Below the pieces are notes generated by a model. It was not told the DNA's origin. It worked only from the letters and a program-made list of their open reading frames with translations, and did no database searches. A stretch of DNA of 64,000 nucleotides from Rossellomorea pakistanensis (lineage in GTDB: Bacteria > Bacillota > Bacilli > Bacillales > Bacillaceae_B). Shown in pieces: positions 46,692 through 54,986 of the stretch (its first letter is position 1; each line of letters begins with the position of its first letter). Both the position numbers and the translations under genes were made by a program. The DNA is taken from contig NZ_JAFBDZ010000007.1 of the NCBI RefSeq assembly GCF_016908495.1, forward strand, positions 1 to 64,000. Reading direction: 5' to 3'.

Positions 46692-46770
46692 GCAGCCTGA
46701 ATACACTTCGCGCACCTTCTTGCTAGGCTTGGTCACTGTTCCCGCAGCGGTCTACGTGTATTCAGACTGC
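46692..46770. repeat. long inverted repeat downstream of argS
   Basis: GCAGCCTGAATACAC (46692-46706) and GTGTATTCAGACTGC (46756-46770) match at 14 of 15 positions and enclose a 49-nt GC-rich loop. The wording resembles dispersed palindromes seen in other Bacillus genomes. It may serve as the argS terminator. Confidence 0.6.
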
Positions 46771-46847
46771 TCAATGCTTCTAAAATATATTTCCGACTTA
46801 TCTCAGGTAGCAACAAACTTTTAGAAAACAGCCTATAAGAAAGAATA

Positions 46848-46955
46848 GGAGCTATCCAAACCAAAGTGTTAGGAACCAAAACTTCCATATTGAGAAGAAC
46901 TCTCAGGACACCTTCTAAAGACAATAAAGTGGTTCCGGACCCCTTATGGGAAAGT
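46848..46955. repeat. long palindromic intergenic repeat (GTCAGGAACCAC family), copy 3
   Basis: AAAGTGTTAGGAACCA is mirrored by TGGTTCCGGACCCC, with TGAGAAGAACTCTCAGGACA in the loop as in copy 2. A solo end of the MITE-like element (CAACAAACTTTTAGAAAACA) lies just before it at 46812. Confidence 0.7.
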
Positions 46956-47159
46956 CCCTTGCTTTTTGCGAAAATACAGTGTCGATATTTCCCGAGAAAT
47001 GATCATTTATTAGTCGCATTATGTCTATCTAAATAGAAGTAAGTTACCTTCGGAAATATGTATTTCCCTTTAGCCATTATAGGTATTGGATGACGAATGA
47101 CATTAGAAAATGCTATACTTCTAATGTTCTAATCTAAAATTAAAGGAGCCTACATAAAT

Positions 47160-47741
47160 ATGTCTGAAATGATCCATTCTCTTGAGGTTTGGTTATTAGA
47201 GTATGGGGTTTGGGGATTAATTTTGGTCTCATTTGCTGACTCATCTTTTTTTCCTATTCCACCGGATGTTCTACTTATTCCTTTGTCACTTGCTAACCCT
47301 AGTTCTGCTCTTCTTTATGCTTTTTACACAACTCTTGCATCTGTTCTAGGAGCAATATTTGGTTGGTTCATTGGAAGGAAAATTGGACGTCCAGTCCTGA
47401 TCAAAATTTTCTCTGAAGAAAAGATTCTAAAGGTTGAAGAAGCTTTTAATAAATATGGACCGATGGCCATCTTAATTGCAGGCTTTACTCCAATTCCTTA
47501 TAAAGTTTTTACAATCTTTGCAGGGGTATCAAATATTCCGTTAAGAATCTTAGTGATTTGGTCTATTATTGGACGGGGTCTTCGTTTTTTCTTAGAAGCG
47601 ATTCTTATTATGACATTAGGTGCGAAAGCAAAGCCTTTCATTGAAGAAAACTTTACAATGGTTACGATTGTAGCAGGAGTCGTATTGATCGCGCTCTTTC
47701 TTATATATAAATTGCTTCAAAAGAGGAAGCAGGTTGTTTAA
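47160..47741 (+). CDS. VTT/DedA-type membrane protein (YqaA-like)
   Basis: This membrane protein of 193 residues has the VTT domain signature: FPIPPDVLLIPLSLANPSSA, GAIFGWFIGRKIG, and AGFTPIPYKVFTIFAGVS. VTT proteins include lipid scramblases and flippases such as DedA members, and the substrate of this one is unknown. The ribosome binding site is AAAGGAG, and a strong terminator follows. Confidence 0.87.
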   Translation: MSEMIHSLEVWLLEYGVWGLILVSFADSSFFPIPPDVLLIPLSLANPSSALLYAFYTTLASVLGAIFGWFIGRKIGRPVLIKIFSEEKILKVEEAFNKYGPMAILIAGFTPIPYKVFTIFAGVSNIPLRILVIWSIIGRGLRFFLEAILIMTLGAKAKPFIEENFTMVTIVAGVVLIALFLIYKLLQKRKQVV

Positions 47742-47744
47742 CGG

Positions 47745-47781
47745 AAGCCCCTTGAGAATCTAATTCTCAAGGGGCTTTTAT
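47745..47781 (+). terminator. terminator of the VTT gene
   Basis: AAGCCCCTTGAGAAT pairs perfectly with ATTCTCAAGGGGCTT across a 3-nt loop, followed by TTATTT. Confidence 0.9.
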
Positions 47782-47820
47782 TTACCTCTTTTTTTTTTTA
47801 CCTATATCACTTGGCAAAAC

Positions 47821-47848
47821 AAAAAACACCTAACAAATGTTAGATGCC
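47821..47848 (-). terminator. terminator of the small gene at 47853
   Basis: On the minus strand CATCTAAC pairs with GTTAGGTG across a 4-nt loop, followed by TTTTTT. Confidence 0.8.
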
Positions 47849-47852
47849 TTAT

Positions 47853-48137
47853 TTATGCTGTATTTGAATCATCTTGAGGAGTAAGTTTGACCGTTTTATG
47901 AGCTAAAGATACTCGACCTTTTATATATTTTTGCGGATCGTAAGAAATATTTTCATGTTTAATCCTTTGAATCTCCATTTCAGCGAACATTCCTAAGGCT
48001 CTAGATACATTATCAAGCGCTAACTTCAGACTTTGAGGATCATGGTACAATTTCCGATTCATACAAAGGTATGACATTTCATCTGCTTTCTGCCGAATCT
48101 CTTTGAGAGTCTCAATGTCAAACATAGCATGATGCAT
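47853..48137 (-). CDS. hypothetical protein (94 aa)
   Basis: I do not recognise this small soluble protein. It is helical and basic, with four cysteine-free helices suggested around FDIETLKEIRQKADEMSYLC and LALDNVSRALGMFAEMEIQR. A good terminator follows, and the ATG is preceded by GGAGGG, both signs of a real gene. Confidence 0.75.
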   Translation of the reverse strand: MHHAMFDIETLKEIRQKADEMSYLCMNRKLYHDPQSLKLALDNVSRALGMFAEMEIQRIKHENISYDPQKYIKGRVSLAHKTVKLTPQDDSNTA

Positions 48138-48201
48138 TACACATCCCTCCCCTTCTAATTTATATATATCGTAAAATGAAAGGGATTATGCCTGTCCAGG
48201 C

Positions 48202-48351
48202 TTAAGAATCATGTGATAATGATTTTGGTATTGGTTGATAGGCTTTAAGGGATTGAATAAGTTCCGATCTAGATTTGGTCTTGGTGATATTGACTCCGAC
48301 TTTCGAAAGTTTTGATACAATTTTTTTTAACCGATCATTTTCTCTCGTCAC
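48202..48351 (-). CDS. hypothetical small basic protein (49 aa)
   Basis: On the minus strand a GTG start with GAGGGTG upstream opens a frame of 49 codons: MTRENDRLKKIVSKLSKVGV, then a K/S/T-rich stretch and a tail PIPKSLSHDS. It is basic, without a membrane segment. I do not recognise it. The composition and binding site support a gene, and it may be co-transcribed with the 94-aa gene. Confidence 0.6.
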   Translation of the reverse strand: MTRENDRLKKIVSKLSKVGVNITKTKSRSELIQSLKAYQPIPKSLSHDS

Positions 48352-48583
48352 AAGTTACACCCTCTTTATAAATGTGTGGTTACCTAATAGTACGATTTTA
48401 GCCGAGAAAAGTTTCAGTGGATTTAAATTTTTTTTTTGTTTTTTTATAATACCACCAATTAATTATATTAATCTCATCTATTTTTGTAACATGAAGGAGC
48501 ACTCGTACTTGCTTCTCTTTTTTATGCCATAAATCTTGTACACCTGAATATACATTAGATGACAAAGTATAGGAGGGGTATAA

Positions 48584-49093
48584 ATGAGGAAGATCCTCTT
48601 TAGTATTATCATTGGAATGATCAGTTTGATTATTTTACCCAGTAGCTCTATAGCTATCACTAAAGACCCTATCCTTCAAAGCATTGATAGCCAGTTAACC
48701 GAAGGAAATCATTACTATCGAACCGACTCTGTAAAGCTTCTGGATTTTAAAGACTTGTATCTAGAAGTGTACTCAGCAGATGGAAAAACCACTACAACCG
48801 AAAAAATCAAAGTCCTCTTTATTCAATATCAAGAGACTCGAGATACGCTTTTCCACTTTGAAAAAGGAGATATTTTCTACTATAACCTCGATAAGGGTGT
48901 ATTACTATCACCAGATATGGTGGGATCTAATGAGGAAATAAAGTCATTTATTGATAAACATGAAGAGAACATAAAAAAACATATTACAACAGGATCCTTT
49001 ATCCTATTGTTTTCCCTAATCGTCCTTTGCGTATTCATCATCCCATTAGCTGCAGCAATCTTCCACCGCAATTACCCATCATCTAACACATAA
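48584..49093 (+). CDS. hypothetical membrane-anchored protein (169 aa)
   Basis: I do not recognise this protein. It has a signal peptide or N-terminal anchor (ILFSIIIGMISLIILPSSS), an extracellular-looking middle of about 110 residues (EGNHYYRTDSVKLLDFKDLY) and a C-terminal membrane helix (FILLFSLIVLCVFIIPLAA). The start follows AGGAGGGG. Confidence 0.75.
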   Translation: MRKILFSIIIGMISLIILPSSSIAITKDPILQSIDSQLTEGNHYYRTDSVKLLDFKDLYLEVYSADGKTTTTEKIKVLFIQYQETRDTLFHFEKGDIFYYNLDKGVLLSPDMVGSNEEIKSFIDKHEENIKKHITTGSFILLFSLIVLCVFIIPLAAAIFHRNYPSSNT

Positions 49094-49115
49094 AGCAAAA
49101 AACCTGACATCCCTC

Positions 49116-49160
49116 GACAAATATCGGGCCGTGCCTGGCACGCGTCGATATTTGTCGATT
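49116..49160. repeat. palindromic repeat with CGTGCC-GGCACG core
   Basis: TCGACAAATATCG pairs with CGATATTTGTCGA, and CGTGCC pairs with GGCACG in the centre. It lies after the 169-aa gene and before the sigma-G-type promoter and may end the upstream transcript. Confidence 0.75.
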
Positions 49161-49177
49161 GCAGGTAATTTCTAACT

Positions 49178-49207
49178 TGTATATTTTTAGACATTCCTCT
49201 CATACTA
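49178..49207 (+). promoter_or_regulatory. sigma-G-type forespore promoter
   Basis: TGTATA (49178-49183), a 17-nt spacer and CATACTA (49201-49207) fit the sigma-G pattern TGAATA-N17-18-CATACTA, with one mismatch in the -35. It stands 40 nt before the CBS-domain gene. Confidence 0.65.
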
Positions 49208-49246
49208 TGGTTGTACTGCCATATTTGAATGAGGAGGAATTTTTTC

Positions 49247-49660
49247 ATGAGAGTACGTGATATCATGTCAACAAATGTTGAAGCTTGTTCTGGGCAGGAT
49301 TCACTTCAAGCAGTAGCAAGCAAGATGAGTTCCCTGAATGTTGGATCTGTACCAGTTGTCGAGAATGGTCAAGTAGTCGGTATGGTTACAGACCGTGACT
49401 TGGTAACAAGAGGTTTAACGCAGAGTGCTCAAGGAAACATCTCGCAGGTTATGTCAAACAATGTTGTTACTATTTCTCCAGATGCATCTTCTGAAGAAGC
49501 TTCTGCTCTTATGTCCCAACACCAGGTCCGCCGTTTGCCTGTCGTTGAAAACGGACAACTTGTTGGAATGCTTGCTTTAGGTGATTTGGCAGTACAACAA
49601 AAATCGGATCAAAGTGCTGGAAGTGCACTAAGTCAGATCTCACAAAATCACCTTCACTAA
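49247..49660 (+). CDS. two-CBS-domain protein (YhcV-like)
   Basis: This protein of 137 residues consists of two CBS domains (RVRDIMSTNVEACSGQDSLQ to MVTDRDLVTRG, and ISQVMSNNVVTISPD to MLALGDLAVQQ) that bind adenosine ligands. B. subtilis YhcV is a similar forespore-expressed protein, and the sigma-G-type promoter here agrees. The ATG at 49247 is chosen because of AGGAGG 8 nt upstream. Confidence 0.88.
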   Translation: MRVRDIMSTNVEACSGQDSLQAVASKMSSLNVGSVPVVENGQVVGMVTDRDLVTRGLTQSAQGNISQVMSNNVVTISPDASSEEASALMSQHQVRRLPVVENGQLVGMLALGDLAVQQKSDQSAGSALSQISQNHLH

Positions 49661-49663
49661 ACA

Positions 49664-49966
49664 CAAAAGCGGAAGCGCCTCGAACAGCCCCGACAAGCAT
49701 AAGACAAGACGCATAGAAAGGTGGGTTTTCCTTTCTATGTGGATTGGCTTATGACTCGAGGGGCTAGGCGCTGTAGCTGGACGGTTACAAAAGCGGAAGC
49801 GCCTCGATGGAAAAGATGAAGGGCTAAGGTCGCCACGTCCTGTGGCAATGCCTTTCTGAGCAATATCCTGTAGGCCTCCGACCAAGCGTAAGACAAGACG
49901 CCTGTGAAAGATAGTTTCTCTTTCCTAAGCAGATGGCCTTATGACTTGAGTGATCTGGCGTTTTAA
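49664..49966. repeat. two tandem copies of a dispersed palindromic Bacillus repeat
   Basis: Both copies begin AAAAGCGGAAGCGCCTCG (49664 and 49789). The first ends AGGGGCTAGGCGCT (to about 49783) and the second ends GATCTGGCG (to about 49966). GCGCCT and AGGCGC pair at the ends, and CGACAAGCATAAGACAAGAC recurs in the middle. This wording is familiar from many Bacillaceae. No transposase is present. Confidence 0.8.
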
Positions 49967-49970
49967 CTAA

Positions 49971-50012
49971 ACGAAAGAAGGAGTTGACTCTAGGTCAGCT
50001 CCTTCTTTCGTC
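49971..50012 (+). terminator. hairpin downstream of the CBS gene and repeat
   Basis: CGAAAGAAGGAG pairs perfectly with CTCCTTCTTTCG, with inner GAC/GGTC pairing, followed by TCATTATTTT. Confidence 0.7.
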
Positions 50013-50091
50013 ATTATTTTCATATAAAGGAAGGATTTTCTGTTTTCGTGTAGAAATTCAATAAGACATCCACATTAAGAGGAGGCGTCTT

Positions 50092-50259
50092 ATGAGTAGT
50101 ACTGCAAAGCATCACCGTCGTGAAGTTCGCAACTTTCGAAGAGATAATCAGAAACGCATGCTATTAGACAGTTTTATCGATTTCTTTTATATGATATTTG
50201 GAATTTCGATCATTACAGGTGTCCTTTTATTTGTGTTAAATTATTGGGTTTGGGTGTAG
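50092..50259 (+). CDS. hypothetical small membrane protein (55 aa)
   Basis: This small gene starts with an ideal ribosome binding site (GAGGAGG) and encodes a basic N-terminus (MSSTAKHHRREVRNFRRDNQ) and one membrane helix (FYMIFGISIITGVLLFVLNY), ending WVWV. It is not recognised. Its 3' end overlaps the end of the broken NUDIX gene on the other strand. Confidence 0.72.
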   Translation: MSSTAKHHRREVRNFRRDNQKRMLLDSFIDFFYMIFGISIITGVLLFVLNYWVWV

Positions 50260-50670
50260 TTTTTGCATCCACTGCTGCTTGCACAATGTCGTTAACCAGT
50301 TCATGATCCTGAATAACAAACGGAAGCTCTTCAGGTTCTACCCATATGCGACAACCCGATTCATGCTCTCTTTTGAATTTATATTTTTTCAAAATATCCA
50401 TTCGGTAAAAAAGCTGATAGCCTACCAATGGGTATTTCCCATGTGGATTAATTAAAGGATTATGTTCATGACTCACTTCTATAAAGCCTATAAAGGTTGA
50501 TTTCCCCTTCACATATCCTTCCTCCCAGACCTATCTATGAAAGGCCTCTTTCACTTCTTCCCCTGCAACGCCATGTACGCTGGTGACCTTCCCTAATGGG
50601 GGTACTTACCTTTCCCATACCAGGTAAGATCTACTGGTCCACTATTCCACTCGACTCTTATCATAATCAT
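50213..50670 (-). pseudogene. decayed NUDIX hydrolase gene
   Basis: The first codons read MIMIRVEWNSGPVDLTWYGK. A one-base loss in a C run near 50585 puts the continuation LGKVTSVHGVA out of frame. The region that should hold the first half of the NUDIX box is deleted. The remaining box GEEVKEAFHR-VWEEGYVKG has a TAG in place of the conserved E of REV. The C-terminal half (GYQLFYRMDILKKYKFKREH) is still open to 50213. The lesions are inactivating. Confidence 0.7.
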
Positions 50671-50698
50671 AAAAAACACCCTTTTGGCTTTTTTATCT

Positions 50699-50780
50699 AG
50701 GCTGTTTTCGTAAAACATTGTTTTTATACGATAAGGATTTAGTTGATTTCCGCTCCAAACATCCTTTTTGAAAATAGCCT
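50699..50780. mobile_element. MITE-like element, copy 3 (short)
   Basis: AGGCTGTTTTCGTAAAA and TTTTTGAAAATAGCCT form imperfect inverted ends around an 82-nt element with AGTTGATTTCCGCTCC inside. It lies just downstream of the ABC permease gene. Confidence 0.65.
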
Positions 50781-50803
50781 TTATCTATAAAAAGTAATAA
50801 TAA

Positions 50804-52507
50804 TCAGGACCGTTCAACAATCTCGATTAGTTTTCGTAACCCTTTAGATTGGATAAGTTTAGAACCATTATATAAACCAAAAGCTAGTGCTCCAAATGAA
50901 AAGAGAAGTAATACCACGATCCCTATAACCGTTACAAGAAGCGGTTGATCCCCTTTCCAGACGGCCACATTGTAAAGAAAGCTTATCGGTGTCGTTTTTA
51001 ACATTTCAAGGTTGGATGCCATATTGGCCGGTACTGTAACACATGCCCAGATCATGACAGCAAAAATAAAGTAAATAAAAGAAACAACCATGATCACAAA
51101 AGAGGCAACCCCATTAATTCTCTCATTAACTTTGTTCGGATTATACCTGGCACCAGTTAATCCTATATATAGGCTAATTCCTGAAATCCCTAGTGACAAT
51201 ATTGCAATCGCAACAAGTCCGATCAAAAGGTAATGAATCTGCCAATGAAAGAGTATGGTCGCAATTCCTTCTAGTACTGCCACTAAGATAAAGACCAGAA
51301 CCCAATTTGCTACTAGTTTAGATATCAAGATATCCAGAGGCTTGATCGGCAACGATTGCAGAAAGTCAACATTCTCTCCCTCCCTGCCAAAGGAACTAGA
51401 CATCAACATACTATTTCCATAGGAAAACATAAAAAGGATACCCACTTGAGTGATAGCCCACGATAGATAGGGAGAAGTTAATGCTTGATTTGCCAACTCT
51501 TGGTTACTGGCCATAAAGACAAAAGGCACAATAATTAGGACAGCTAATGGGGCAATCGCCATCCACTCTCTAACATCTCTCTGAATCATTCTCCATTCCT
51601 TTATGATCAATATTTTACGTGGTTTGTACACTTTAAATTTATTTTTTGTATTAGAATTACGCTTCTTTTTTATGCTTTGCCCATGCAGCTTAGAGAAGCC
51701 TTTTCCCATTCCCATCTCTGTAAAGGACAGGGAGAGGATAAAGATAATGAAAGACAGGACAAAGAAGCCTATAGGAACAAGTATTAATAAAGGCAGCTGC
51801 TCTCCCGTTTTTGCGGCTAACATACTTTTCCCCAACCATACAAAAGGAAACCAATTTGGAAATGAAGGAATTCTTTCGAGTACATTGACCGAACTATGAT
51901 CATAAGTGTTTAAAAGATTAGGTACTTGAAACATCATCACTAGAATAAAGGTCGTAACTCCTGACATCACTGTCATTAATTCCTTCGCACGTGACTTCGG
52001 GAGGATTTGGACTAGCCCTAAATTAATAAAGGCAGATAGAGTTAATCCAAGGAAAACCATACTTAAGCACATAAGAGGTCCGGCCCACAGCAAATGGAGG
52101 GAGGCACCGGAATAGTACAAAAAATAATACATTGACACAATACTAATGATAGCAATCAATGTAGGTCCTCCCACAAAGGAACGAATCAATTTCATTTGAA
52201 AAATGCTGCTCTTTTTAATAGGTAATGAGTTAAGAAAGCTTAAATCATCTGATGTAAATAAATGATTAAACATTTCTGGAATCCCAGTGATCATGGTCAA
52301 AAGAAGTACGATCATAAACAATAAAGTAAATAAATGGATCGTTATAGAATCAGGCCAAACAGGAGAAGTTTTCATAATGGTATTTATGATATAAATGCCA
52401 ATCATTACACCGAGAAATGCAACAAATCCATATAGTAGCTTCCTTGTTTCTTTTAAGGTTTTCCACCGATTTCTTGTCAGCTGCCATTCGAGCTTTAATA
52501 AATTCAT
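50804..52507 (-). CDS. ABC-2 type transporter permease (YthQ-like)
   Basis: This large membrane protein of 567 residues has about twelve to fourteen hydrophobic segments in two sets separated by a basic loop (KKKRNSNTKNKFKVYKPRK). It pairs with the ATPase gene just upstream, overlapping it by 4 nt. The substrate is unknown. The two-gene arrangement resembles B. subtilis ythPQ or ecsAB-type exporters. Confidence 0.85.
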   Translation of the reverse strand: MNLLKLEWQLTRNRWKTLKETRKLLYGFVAFLGVMIGIYIINTIMKTSPVWPDSITIHLFTLLFMIVLLLTMITGIPEMFNHLFTSDDLSFLNSLPIKKSSIFQMKLIRSFVGGPTLIAIISIVSMYYFLYYSGASLHLLWAGPLMCLSMVFLGLTLSAFINLGLVQILPKSRAKELMTVMSGVTTFILVMMFQVPNLLNTYDHSSVNVLERIPSFPNWFPFVWLGKSMLAAKTGEQLPLLILVPIGFFVLSFIIFILSLSFTEMGMGKGFSKLHGQSIKKKRNSNTKNKFKVYKPRKILIIKEWRMIQRDVREWMAIAPLAVLIIVPFVFMASNQELANQALTSPYLSWAITQVGILFMFSYGNSMLMSSSFGREGENVDFLQSLPIKPLDILISKLVANWVLVFILVAVLEGIATILFHWQIHYLLIGLVAIAILSLGISGISLYIGLTGARYNPNKVNERINGVASFVIMVVSFIYFIFAVMIWACVTVPANMASNLEMLKTTPISFLYNVAVWKGDQPLLVTVIGIVVLLLFSFGALAFGLYNGSKLIQSKGLRKLIEIVERS

Positions 52508-53289
52508 TTTCGATCCTCTCCCTTTAGAGCTTGAACTGCATGAATGACGTCTGTCCTTTCTCCTGTTAGCCTTAGGAAGATATCCTCTAACGAATCATCC
52601 GCTTTTTCCGCTTTGTTTCTGATTTCTTCCATCGTACCGGTCGTAATTAATCTTCCATCTTGTACGATAGCGACTGAGGTACACATTTGTTCAACGATTT
52701 CAAGAATGTGGGAGGATAGAAAAATCGTTTTCCCTTCTTTACTTAAGTTAGTGAGAATGTCTTTTAGTGTTCTTGTACTTTTCGGATCAAGGCCCACTGT
52801 CGGCTCATCTAAGATGATTATTTCGGGATCATGGATGAGTGCCCCGCACAATGTAATCTTTTGCTTCATGCCGTGTGAGTAATTTTCGATATAATCATCT
52901 GCTCTATGTTCTATTTCTAACAGTGATAAATAATGGTTTGCCTTTTCCTCAAATACTCCTTCATCAATATGAAAGACCGATGCCATAAACCGTAAAAACT
53001 CCCAGCCTGTTAACTTTCCATAAATATTAACTTTATCTGGGATATAGGCAATTTTCTTTTTGGCTTCTATAGGATTCTCTTGGACATTTATTCCTAATAT
53101 GTACACATTCCCTTTTGTAGGCTCTTCCAGTCCTGTTAACATTTTAATCGTTGTCGTTTTCCCAGCCCCATTAGGCCCTAGAAACCCAAAGATTTCACCT
53201 TTTGAAATTTGTAAATTCATGCCTCTTACTGCATAAAAACCATTGTATTCCTTCGTGACATTTCCTAGCTTTATTGCATAGTCATTCAA
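52504..53289 (-). CDS. ABC transporter ATP-binding protein (YthP-like)
   Basis: This ATPase of 261 residues has Walker A GPNGAGKTTTIKML, the Q-loop IPDKVNIYG, the signature YSHGMKQKI, Walker B IIILDEPTVGLDP and the switch histidine SSHILE. It energises the 567-residue permease encoded downstream. The signature Ser-His-Gly-Met is the common variant in exporters. Confidence 0.94.
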   Translation of the reverse strand: MNDYAIKLGNVTKEYNGFYAVRGMNLQISKGEIFGFLGPNGAGKTTTIKMLTGLEEPTKGNVYILGINVQENPIEAKKKIAYIPDKVNIYGKLTGWEFLRFMASVFHIDEGVFEEKANHYLSLLEIEHRADDYIENYSHGMKQKITLCGALIHDPEIIILDEPTVGLDPKSTRTLKDILTNLSKEGKTIFLSSHILEIVEQMCTSVAIVQDGRLITTGTMEEIRNKAEKADDSLEDIFLRLTGERTDVIHAVQALKGEDRK

Positions 53290-53508
53290 TCTAAATCCCC
53301 CTTGTAAATTTCTCTCTATCTACCATTGTAAATTATATGTTTTTTCAAAAAAAGTAATATATTAGAAATCCGAACGAAGCTGTTAAAAATAATCAAAACT
53401 ATTATTTTAAGATAATTAATTTTTCCACTATTCCACCTTTTGAAAAATTGGTGGATTAAGCGTTTTCAATGATATGATAGAAAATAGAGAATGTTAAGGA
53501 GGTTTAAT

Positions 53509-54711
53509 ATGGTATTTTATAGTACACCGTTAATTCAAGATCCTATGGCGATCTTTGCTTACTTAGTCGCTGTAATAGGTCTTTTATTTGTCTTAGGGGA
53601 GTCGAAAAACCCTTTTCTACAAAAGTTCTTCCACTATGCTCCACCTTTGATTTGGACTTATTTCATTCCGATGCTTTCTACCACTTTGGGCATCATTCCA
53701 GCCGATTCAGCTCTTTATGATTTTGCGTCTACTTTTATTTTGCCTGTTGGTTTATTATTGCTTTTGTTATCAGCAAATGTGCCAGCAACACTGAAGCTAG
53801 GTCCAAAAGCCCTTATGATGTTTTTTGCCGGTACATTGGGGGTCATCATTGGGGGGCCGATTGCACTGGCGATTTTCCAGCCATTCCTTCCTGAGGAAGC
53901 TTGGACAGGAGTAGCAGCACTAGCTGGAAGCTGGATTGGTGGGAGTGCCAATATGGCAGCTTTAATTGAAGCTACTGGAACACCTGATCATATCCTATCT
54001 CCCATCATTGTTGTAGATACTGTTGTCGGCTACAGCTGGATGGGAATCATGATTTTCCTTGCTAGTTTTCAGCATAAATTCAACAAATGGAATAAAGCAG
54101 ATAATTCGATTATTGAAAAAGTTAGTAAAGATATGGGAGATTTTCAACAAAAGAATGCTCGTCCTATCGAAGTTCCTCAATTAGCGGCGATTCTAGGTCT
54201 TGGTTTCGGAGTGGCCTATGTCATTCGCAGATTTTCAGAATTACTACCTGAAACGTCCGTTCTATCAGCGGGAACATGGACGATTATGATTATTTCTGCT
54301 GTTGGGATCCTTCTGTCCTTTACAAAAGTGAGTAAGCTTGAAAGCTATGGAGCAAGTAAAGTGGGATATGCTGGAATCTACATTCTTCTTGCTACAATCG
54401 GGGCAAAAGCCGACTTAGCTTACGTGGTGGATGCACCACAATATGTTCTACTCGGGATTGTCTGGTTATCAATTCATATTCTTGTTATTTTCACAGTTGC
54501 CCGTTTATTACGTGCGCCACTTTTCTTTGTTGCCGTTGGATCCCAAGGGAATATTGGCGGGACAAGCTCAGCGCCTGTTGTCGCTTCGGTCTTCCAGCCA
54601 TCTCTTGCACCAGTTGGATTATTAATGGGGATATTGGGAAATGTCGTTGGAACCTATGCAGCCGTTGCCTGTGCTGCAATCGCCCAATGGGTAAGTTCGT
54701 TTTATTTTTAA
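53509..54711 (+). CDS. DUF819 family membrane protein
   Basis: This protein of 400 residues has about ten to twelve membrane segments and the DUF819 signature region WTGVAALAGSWIGGSANMAA. GSQGNIGGTSSAPVVASVFQ is near the C-terminus. B. subtilis YjcL is similar. The function is unknown, though a transport role is suspected. The ATG at 53509 follows AAGGAGG. Confidence 0.88.
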   Translation: MVFYSTPLIQDPMAIFAYLVAVIGLLFVLGESKNPFLQKFFHYAPPLIWTYFIPMLSTTLGIIPADSALYDFASTFILPVGLLLLLLSANVPATLKLGPKALMMFFAGTLGVIIGGPIALAIFQPFLPEEAWTGVAALAGSWIGGSANMAALIEATGTPDHILSPIIVVDTVVGYSWMGIMIFLASFQHKFNKWNKADNSIIEKVSKDMGDFQQKNARPIEVPQLAAILGLGFGVAYVIRRFSELLPETSVLSAGTWTIMIISAVGILLSFTKVSKLESYGASKVGYAGIYILLATIGAKADLAYVVDAPQYVLLGIVWLSIHILVIFTVARLLRAPLFFVAVGSQGNIGGTSSAPVVASVFQPSLAPVGLLMGILGNVVGTYAAVACAAIAQWVSSFYF

Positions 54712-54716
54712 TCAGA

Positions 54717-54754
54717 AAGAGGATGACCCAATGCTAAAGGGTCTCCTCTTTTTT
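54717..54754 (+). terminator. terminator of the DUF819 gene
   Basis: AAGAGGATGACCC pairs with GGGTCTCCTC (one mismatch), and a run of six T residues follows. Confidence 0.82.
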
Positions 54755-54892
54755 CGGTTTTGGTGCCTGTGTAAAGTGACAATAATGTTATATAATTTGG
54801 AGCCTCAAACTAAACATAACCCCGATCTATTTTTAAGACGGAGTAAAAATAAAAGGCACTGTTAGAGATAAGTATTGATTATGATCAATTTC

Positions 54893-54926
54893 AAAAAGAC
54901 CAGTCAGATTTTTTCTAACTGGTCTA
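54893..54926 (-). terminator. terminator of the AraC-type gene
   Basis: On the minus strand GACCAGTTAG pairs with CTGACTGGTC, followed by TTTTTG. It lies 60 nt after the stop codon. Confidence 0.8.
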
Positions 54927-54986
54927 ATAAAGATTTAACGGAATAACACTTCTGTAAATATAATAATCATCCAAGTTTATCGCTAA

